Position numbers and translations under genes: made by a program. The notes under the pieces are model-generated. The model did not search any database. It was not told the DNA's origin and was given only the letters and a program-made list of their open reading frames with translations. Of a stretch of 5,915 bases of DNA, positions 1 to 4,419 are shown in pieces (within the stretch, counting starts at the first letter, position 1; each line of letters starts with the position of its first letter). Origin of the DNA: an uncultured Leucothrix sp. (GTDB taxonomy: Bacteria > Pseudomonadota > Gammaproteobacteria > Thiotrichales > Thiotrichaceae); contig CALKXC010000271.1 in the NCBI GenBank assembly GCA_938004025.1, forward strand, positions 1 to 5,915. The letters are read 5' to 3'.

Positions 1-675
1 AGACGAGAACCAAGTGCACGAGCCATCATCTTCGATAGTTACCGTGTACAGGCAACCATCTGATTCATTGCGCCAAATACAAACACCTGACTCAACATCT
101 TCTTTCGTTGGCTCGGCTAGCTGCGTAACTATAGGCTTGACAACTGGCACAGGCTTTTGCGCGCCTTGATTGTAGGTTGGAACACCCGTAAGAGCGTCAA
201 CAATAACAGTTCCATCAATGTCATCAGGAATGGCTTCATCATCGCAAAGCTCAACAACGTCACCCGTAACCAGCAGGCAAACGTTTACCTTGCCGGACAT
301 CCACTCAGGCAACGTATCACCAACACCATAAACAGTCTGTCGCTGATCTTCTAGCTTGACAGGCTTCTGGTTGAATGTAGGCATGCCAGTAACGGCATCT
401 ACGATAACCATGCCGTTCACGTCATCAGGCAATTTTTCGGTATCGTAAACATCGACAAGAGTGCCATCAACAAGGCAAACCTGAACCTCATCAATCATCC
501 AATCAGGAAGCACATCACCAGGATAGAAATGCTCTTGACGAATAGGCTCGACTTCGACAATCACCTCTTCAGGTGCTGCAGCTTTATAAGAGCCCGTACC
601 AGTCGCTACATATAGCAGCCCGTTTGTATGAGTCAGAGTTTGTCCAACTACCCATGGCCGTGATTCTACGATCAT
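1..675 (-). CDS. Tandem-repeat virion-associated protein of unknown function, C-terminally partial
   Basis: The minus-strand frame from an ATG at 673-675 stays open to base 1, giving 225 residues with the C terminus outside the window. A GGAA ribosome binding site (682-685) lies six bases before the ATG, and the preceding gene stops 14 bases upstream. Residues 7-26 contain an aromatic segment (PWVVGQTLTHTNGLLYVATG) that loosely recalls the W...G....ng..Y.a pattern of small carbohydrate-binding modules in phage fibre and chitinase proteins. Residues 51-106 and 117-176 are two copies of one domain, with shared GD.LP.WM, V.VCL, PDD..G.VIVDA.TG.PT.NQ and KPV. A Pro/Val linker (about 175-188) leads to a Cys/Trp/Tyr-rich C-terminal part. 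There is no signal peptide or membrane segment. It is the sixth gene of the head operon, so a structural role such as head fibre, decoration or connector is inferred from position only. I do not recognise the family. Confidence 0.85.
   Translation of the reverse strand, partial: MIVESRPWVVGQTLTHTNGLLYVATGTGSYKAAAPEEVIVEVEPIRQEHFYPGDVLPDWMIDEVQVCLVDGTLVDVYDTEKLPDDVNGMVIVDAVTGMPTFNQKPVKLEDQRQTVYGVGDTLPEWMSGKVNVCLLVTGDVVELCDDEAIPDDIDGTVIVDALTGVPTYNQGAQKPVPVVKPIVTQLAEPTKEDVESGVCIWRNESDGCLYTVTIEDDGSCTWFSS
148..327 (-). repeat. Tandem protein repeat, copy 2
   Basis: This stretch encodes residues 117-176 of the left-edge protein, from GVGDTLPEWM to NQGAQKPV. It differs from copy 1 by a one-residue insertion after the V.VCL strand and three extra residues (GAQ) before the closing KPV. 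Each copy carries the conserved Cys of the VCL motif, and copy 2 has one additional Cys. Confidence 0.85.
358..525 (-). repeat. Tandem protein repeat, copy 1
   Basis: This stretch encodes residues 51-106 of the left-edge protein, running from YPGDVLPDWM to FNQKPV. About 32 of 56 positions are identical to copy 2. The DNA of the two copies has diverged much more than the protein, so this is an old duplication kept by selection on the protein and not a recent DNA repeat. Confidence 0.85.
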
Positions 676-689
676 AATAAATTCCGTGT

Positions 690-1022
690 TTAAATCTTGC
701 TGTCAGGTGAATACCAAGAGCCGTCTTTTTGTCGGTAATAGACGCAACTCTCAACATCATTAAAGAATATTTTCGTGGGGCCCACGTAGTCCGCATCAGG
801 CGTTATCGAGCCGCAGTCGTATTCAGATTCATTGCTCAAAGGGCATTCACTGATAAGCTTCCCTGACACGCCGTAATGACGAATGAAACCATCTTCACAG
901 ACAACGTCGTAAACGCCGCGCCAGCAATCTGCCAGCACACCGAGAACGCGTTGTTTGAAGTTGTTTATCGATCCAATGCCAACAGCCGTAAGTTTTGTTG
1001 GGCTTGTTTTTGTATCAGCCAT
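690..1022 (-). CDS. Small cysteine-rich hypothetical protein of the head operon (110 aa)
   Basis: A 110-residue soluble protein starts at the ATG at 1020-1022, five bases after the stop of the previous gene. A TTAGGT ribosome binding site overlaps that stop codon, so translation is probably coupled. There is no signal peptide or membrane segment. It has five cysteines (33, 42, 60, 70, 93), a high share for a cytoplasmic phage protein. Its C-terminal segment (residues 82-105: PTK, then DVES, then YYR..DGSWYS) resembles a segment of the next gene's product (residues 189-212), which suggests a shared small motif. Position after the major capsid gene would fit a head-completion, connector or accessory head protein, but I recognise no family and assign no function. 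Confidence 0.8.
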   Translation of the reverse strand: MADTKTSPTKLTAVGIGSINNFKQRVLGVLADCWRGVYDVVCEDGFIRHYGVSGKLISECPLSNESEYDCGSITPDADYVGPTKIFFNDVESCVYYRQKDGSWYSPDSKI

Positions 1023-1027
1023 AAGAC

Positions 1028-1531
1028 CTAAATCCGATACAGAACAGAGGACAAGAAAACTGAATTTTCACCCGGATTGTAAACGTACAACTTTTGCGGA
1101 AGCTCGCAAGTGATTGGATCTTCACTCAGCAAGAAAGTCCGCTCATTAAGCATTGGACCGTTCCAATCTGAATGATCAGTCATTTCATCTGCAACGGGCA
1201 CTTTGTCCCACTGAGTCAGAATGCAATCACCCTTATAGTTGAGATACAAAACGTCTGGCCGACACTCAAGAGCAGCGATATCGATACAGATATATTCACC
1301 TGCTTCAATCGTTGTTGTGTTTCCCTTGGCAGGACGTGGGACGCCGTTAATCAACTCCCACTTAGGCCATGGATTAGACGGCTTAGATTTACCCGGCTGC
1401 TGAACACCGCACATCTTGGCGTAATCAGAAGGGTGCATTGAGATAATAGAGCCCGCCTCATAGCAACCCCCTAAATATTTATACGGCGATTGGTCTTCTG
1501 TAACCGTGTGCTTAATCCATTCCTGAATCAT
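1028..1531 (-). CDS. Hypothetical protein directly downstream of the major capsid gene (167 aa)
   Basis: The ATG at 1529-1531 is preceded by a strong GGAG ribosome binding site seven bases away, and the capsid gene ends 13 bases upstream, so the start is well supported. The 167-residue product has no signal peptide or membrane segment. Residues 46-66 are rich in Pro, Trp and Lys (SNPWPKWELINGVPRP). From about residue 72 onward, short alternating hydrophobic stretches (IEAGEYICIDIAAL, VLYLNYKGDCILTQW, KLYVYN, VFLSSVLYRI) suggest a mostly beta-strand fold. It has six cysteines (23, 41, 82, 90, 103, 142). In lambda this position is held by FI (packaging aid) and FII (head-tail joining), but I see no convincing resemblance to either. 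A structural or accessory head role is inferred from position only. Confidence 0.82.
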   Translation of the reverse strand: MIQEWIKHTVTEDQSPYKYLGGCYEAGSIISMHPSDYAKMCGVQQPGKSKPSNPWPKWELINGVPRPAKGNTTTIEAGEYICIDIAALECRPDVLYLNYKGDCILTQWDKVPVADEMTDHSDWNGPMLNERTFLLSEDPITCELPQKLYVYNPGENSVFLSSVLYRI

Positions 1532-1538
1532 CTAAATT

Positions 1539-1542
1539 CTCC
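1539..1542 (-). promoter_or_regulatory. Strong ribosome binding site (GGAG)
   Basis: GGAG sits seven bases before the ATG of the 167-residue gene, in the 13-base gap after the capsid stop. It is one of the two clearest Shine-Dalgarno sites in the window, suggesting that this gene is translated efficiently on its own, unlike the overlap-coupled genes before it. Confidence 0.7.
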
Positions 1543-1544
1543 AG

Positions 1545-2699
1545 TTAAGGCTTGCAAACATCGAGAACCCAACGAGCATCTGGGCAACCAACAACAGCTA
1601 AGAACGAAGACTCAAGCGTATATTTCATCGACTTGCCGTTTTCAGAAACCGAAGCTCTTGCGTATTGATCTCGCTTCAGATTAGGTAGCGCGTTTAGATT
1701 TGTGATTGCACCGTGATTAAATCCCGCGTTGTACGATCCGCGACCACCGCGTAAATCCACGCCGATTACTCTACCGTCAGGGATCTCCCCAATACATTCT
1801 TTTTTCCCGGTCAAGGGATTTGTGTATTCGAAGAATGACTCAACACACCAAATCTGTACATTTGGAGCGCCTTGCATTCGAGCGTCATAAGCTTTTACAG
1901 CGCCAAAATATGGAGCCTTCATCTCTTTGGAAAGAAGATCAGAATTAACAACGCCCGGCAAAAATACATTGCCAAACGGCGAGCTTAAGCATTCCTTGAA
2001 AAATGGAGATTCGGCCAGTCGATCACACGTCCACTGATTCATGAATATGTGCGTGGTCGAGCTGCCAAGACCCTTCTTGAACATTCGACCATTCATCATT
2101 GACATTTCGTCAAATGGGTTGTTGCACTTATTCTTGCCCCAGCAATACTCGCCACTCAAGGTTTCATTAAGTGTTTGACAGCTTGGAAATGTTAGTTTGT
2201 AGTCCTTGAAGCTTGAACCGCCTCTAACCTCGTACTCTCCAAAGATAAATGCCTGAGATGCCCACATTTCTTTGAGGTTAATTAGTGACTCATCGACAAG
2301 TTCATTACCTTCGATGAACGCGTCTTGTATTGCCTCGCCTCGAGTTCTATCCCCATCGGGAGATTCAAACGGGCCGACATTAAACAAGAAGCTGCAGTCA
2401 ATGGAGTTCCCTAGTTGCATGTATGGGAACGTAGATGAGCGCTGAGTGTATTGAGAACTTGTCTCAATGTAGTCGAAATCGTCGCAAGGCTTGACAACCG
2501 GCATTACAAACTGTGGATTTTTATCGCTGATCTCCTTCCAGTAACATTCAGGCTTATCGGTTAGCTTCGCCTTTCTGCCAAAGATCAAATCGCCAAATAT
2601 TCTAGGCGATAATTCTCGACGCGTATCTTTTACACCTTCAAAAAATTTAGGCGTTAGATGCTCATCTACGCAATCTTGTAGTTCTGCTAAGTAATCCAT
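1545..2699 (-). CDS. Major capsid protein, lambda E-like
   Basis: This product of 384 residues would form the icosahedral shell with an HK97-type fold. Several segments line up with lambda gpE (341 aa, Phage_cap_E family), compared from memory. Residues 143-172 (KEMWASQAFIFGEYEVRG, then a DYKLTFP strand) match the gpE stretch ending in its KGKYTMTGEAF..VEVDM. Residues 291-325 (TGKKECIGEIPDGRVIGVD, then an RGGRGSYNAG turn) match gpE KKNFLPDNTMVLG. The last 40 residues (KYTLESSFLAVVGCPDARWVLDV) match the gpE end, FTMIQSAPLMLLADPDEFVSV. I chose the ATG at 2697-2699, which forms a TAATG overlap with the previous stop, over an in-frame TTG at 2771 that would give a 73-base overlap. It has 13 cysteines (10, 52, 72, 102, 174, 186, 192, 225, 237, 285, 302, 372, 382), whereas lambda gpE has about one. 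The length is somewhat above gpE, with extra residues in the 174-245 region. Confidence 0.92.
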   Translation of the reverse strand: MDYLAELQDCVDEHLTPKFFEGVKDTRRELSPRIFGDLIFGRKAKLTDKPECYWKEISDKNPQFVMPVVKPCDDFDYIETSSQYTQRSSTFPYMQLGNSIDCSFLFNVGPFESPDGDRTRGEAIQDAFIEGNELVDESLINLKEMWASQAFIFGEYEVRGGSSFKDYKLTFPSCQTLNETLSGEYCWGKNKCNNPFDEMSMMNGRMFKKGLGSSTTHIFMNQWTCDRLAESPFFKECLSSPFGNVFLPGVVNSDLLSKEMKAPYFGAVKAYDARMQGAPNVQIWCVESFFEYTNPLTGKKECIGEIPDGRVIGVDLRGGRGSYNAGFNHGAITNLNALPNLKRDQYARASVSENGKSMKYTLESSFLAVVGCPDARWVLDVCKP

Positions 2700-3208
2700 T
2701 AGGCTTTGACCGTCGCAATTGTTTGATAATAAATAGGCAGGATCGGGCAGCCAAGGCGAGTTGTAAAACAAGGCTTATCGTGGTTAAACGCGATCAATTT
2801 TAGATCTTCAGTCGATAGCAGTGGTTTGTCTTCTGCGTCGAGAGGCCAGAACATACGGTTGATGTCAAACGTTGCACAGCGAAGTACTTGGCCGGGGCAA
2901 TTTTCAGTGCTCTCGTTGCTCTCTAGCGAGTTTGTCATAACAACGCCAATTATTTCTTGGCTCTTGTCAGTCATCGGAACAACTACGCAATCCTCAGCAT
3001 CAGGGCTTGGGTCTGCGACTACCGGTGAGCACTTCTTATAGTTGACGCCAGCCTTAAAAATTACAGGCTTCTGAGTTTTATCAACGTCATCACGGCAGAT
3101 CACACAAGACTGTGTGTGCTGCATAACTTCCCGACTAGTAAAGCCGACTTGACAGTCGCTTTGCTTTCCCTCTGGAAGGTCTGAAACGTATGAGTTTGAG
3201 TTAGCCAT
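2699..3208 (-). CDS. Cysteine-rich protein in the head decoration (lambda D) position
   Basis: A 169-residue product is encoded between protease/scaffold and major capsid genes, exactly where lambda has its shell-stabilising decoration protein D (110 aa). Its start overlaps the upstream stop as TAATG, with AGAGG ten bases before. The middle part (residues 47-115: KPVIFKAGVNYKKC, then VVVPMTDKSQEIIGVVMTN, then GQVLRCATFDINRM) follows the general pattern of D-type proteins, in which a k.Gt.l strand precedes an aiGv strand and a v.v.r..v.. strand; no single motif is decisive. There are no membrane or signal segments. Nine cysteines (19, 35, 38, 60, 74, 104, 111, 147, 154), including a CxxC at 35-38, are unlike lambda D, which I recall has none. 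It is about 60 residues longer than D. A decoration role is likely from position; another head protein is possible. Confidence 0.8.
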   Translation of the reverse strand: MANSNSYVSDLPEGKQSDCQVGFTSREVMQHTQSCVICRDDVDKTQKPVIFKAGVNYKKCSPVVADPSPDAEDCVVVPMTDKSQEIIGVVMTNSLESNESTENCPGQVLRCATFDINRMFWPLDAEDKPLLSTEDLKLIAFNHDKPCFTTRLGCPILPIYYQTIATVKA

Positions 3209-3711
3209 TATCGGTTTGCCTCTGCTCGTTTGAGCGCTTTAGCACCAGCATCGAGCTGCGCTTCGTCTTTTTGTTTTTGGGTTTTCTCAACAGGCTCTTC
3301 TTCGTGAGAAGCACCATCGCTACCGGCTGGAACATTTGTTCCTGCTGCTACGCGTTGAGCTTTCAGAGTTGCTGCTACGATTGATTCAACCGTTAGACCG
3401 CCTTCGGCAACCACTGGAGCCACTGCGCCGTCAACCGGTGCAACTGAATCTGGTGTGCCGCCAGCCGCTGGAGTTGCTGGAGCCGCCGCAACACCGCCAA
3501 ACTTAAGCGAATCAAAAGCTTGTTGATCGGTGATTGGCATTGATGCAAAGTGTGCAACTGCATCGAGATTTGATGATGCGTTATCGTGTGAGAGCATTTT
3601 TGTCCAACGAGCATCACGCGCTGAAGCAGAATCGCTAGCAGCTTTGTCAAGGTCAGCTTGCGTGAACGCTGTTGCTGAATCTTGATTATCTTCTTTACCG
3701 GGTGTCTTCAT
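3208..3711 (-). CDS. Internal in-frame scaffold protein (lambda Nu3-like), nested in the protease gene
   Basis: An ATG at 3709-3711, codon 237 of the protease gene in the same frame, is preceded by GAAAGG with a six-base spacer, a near-ideal ribosome binding site. Translation there yields 167 residues sharing the protease stop. The site falls just past the end of the S49 domain, which is where lambda starts Nu3 inside C. The product has scaffold features: no cysteine, a hydrophilic and probably helical N-terminal half (TQADLDKAASDSASARDARW), an Ala/Pro-rich flexible middle (scaffold residues about 72-105), and a charged, Lys/Arg-rich C-terminal helix (AKALKRAEANR) of the kind used to bind capsid protein. 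It would template procapsid assembly and then be digested. Nothing but sequence supports its expression. Confidence 0.72.
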   Translation of the reverse strand: MKTPGKEDNQDSATAFTQADLDKAASDSASARDARWTKMLSHDNASSNLDAVAHFASMPITDQQAFDSLKFGGVAAAPATPAAGGTPDSVAPVDGAVAPVVAEGGLTVESIVAATLKAQRVAAGTNVPAGSDGASHEEEPVEKTQKQKDEAQLDAGAKALKRAEANR

Positions 3712-4419
3712 AGTAAACCTTTCAGAAATTGATTTGTAAGTTGACAGTTCATCGATAAAGCCGCGCTGAAAACCTTCTTCTCCGCTAAATACTGCGCCCT
3801 CATCACTACCCTTGACAACAGCCTCAAGGGTCATCCCTGTATATTTTGCTACGTTCTCTAAGTATTTTTGTTCAATGCCATTGATTCGCTTTTGAACAAT
3901 CTTCTTATCGGGGATTTTATTGTTCGCTCTTTTGGAAACTACCTCGTCTCCATACTTATAAGGAACGAATCCGATAACGCCCATCGAACCAATTAACGCT
4001 TCGTAGTGAGCAGTTCGACCACCTTGTGCAGCCATAAACAAAAGCATATGCGCTGAGGTTGCAGTGCCAGACACGTGCGCTGAAACTTGATCGCCTGCGC
4101 TGTAGATCATGTCAGCGAACTCAGCCATAAGACTGACTTGGCCACCGGGTCCGTCTATGTGTAAAGCTAGCGGCTTCCCTGTCTGAACAAGGCGGTCAAA
4201 CTCTGCCATGTACTGCTCAGTTGAATTAACACCTAAGTAGCTTGTTAGATAATTTGCTCGAGCTACAAGAGGGCCAAACAATCGCATTTCGTTATGCGTC
4301 TCGTATTCAGCTGTGCAGTTCTTTGGCTCTGCCGTCAGCTTGTCATCTGCAGCCATTGCCAAATCTTCAAGCTTTCGTATATCGGCCAAACTCTCGTTGG
4401 CCATCATCCATAAATTCAT
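3208..4419 (-). CDS. S49 (SppA/ClpP-like) head maturation protease with C-terminal scaffold domain, lambda C-like
   Basis: This 403-residue protein would cleave scaffold and itself during procapsid maturation. The S49 domain spans roughly residues 45-230. DGPGG at 89-93 replaces the usual DSPGG oxyanion-loop motif. TSAHMLLFMAA (121-131) contains the likely nucleophile Ser122. GSMGVIG (144-150) is the family GSIGV motif. K163 in SKRANNK is the best candidate for the paired general-base lysine, and VFSGEEGFQRGFIDEL (210-225) matches the conserved end, like lambda gpC VYSGQEAIDAGLADEL. The C-terminal part (from 237) is Ala/Pro-rich (308-341), ending in a charged predicted helix (372-403). The start overlaps the portal stop as ATGA with GAGAG upstream. 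The segment between Ser122 and K163 is about 11 residues shorter than the corresponding lambda segment as I recall it. There is one cysteine (35). Confidence 0.92.
   Translation of the reverse strand: MNLWMMANESLADIRKLEDLAMAADDKLTAEPKNCTAEYETHNEMRLFGPLVARANYLTSYLGVNSTEQYMAEFDRLVQTGKPLALHIDGPGGQVSLMAEFADMIYSAGDQVSAHVSGTATSAHMLLFMAAQGGRTAHYEALIGSMGVIGFVPYKYGDEVVSKRANNKIPDKKIVQKRINGIEQKYLENVAKYTGMTLEAVVKGSDEGAVFSGEEGFQRGFIDELSTYKSISERFTMKTPGKEDNQDSATAFTQADLDKAASDSASARDARWTKMLSHDNASSNLDAVAHFASMPITDQQAFDSLKFGGVAAAPATPAAGGTPDSVAPVDGAVAPVVAEGGLTVESIVAATLKAQRVAAGTNVPAGSDGASHEEEPVEKTQKQKDEAQLDAGAKALKRAEANR
3718..3723 (-). promoter_or_regulatory. Internal ribosome binding site for the scaffold start
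   Basis: GAAAGG lies six bases before the in-frame ATG at 3711, within the protease coding region. It is stronger than the sites before the protease, decoration or capsid starts, which fits the need for many more scaffold copies than protease copies. Confidence 0.68.

Noticed and set aside
584..796. 70-codon minus-strand reading frame across the junction of the two last genes
   Set aside because: It overlaps both better-supported genes in another frame, and neighbouring starts have good spacing and ribosome binding sites.
676..1544. Possible promoters or terminators in the short gaps after the capsid gene
   Set aside because: The gaps are only 5-14 bases and filled by ribosome binding sites; no stem-loop with a T-run or -35/-10 pair is visible.
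2700..2771. Extended capsid start at a TTG (2769-2771) giving 24 extra N-terminal residues
   Set aside because: It needs a rare start codon, has no convincing ribosome binding site and overlaps the upstream gene by 73 bases, while the ATG at 2699 forms the same TAATG overlap seen at the neighbouring junction.
3393..3650. 85-codon minus-strand reading frame within the scaffold region
   Set aside because: It is an out-of-frame shadow of the Ala/Pro-rich scaffold coding sequence; the Gln/Leu/His-rich product is what such a frame gives, and it has no supporting context.
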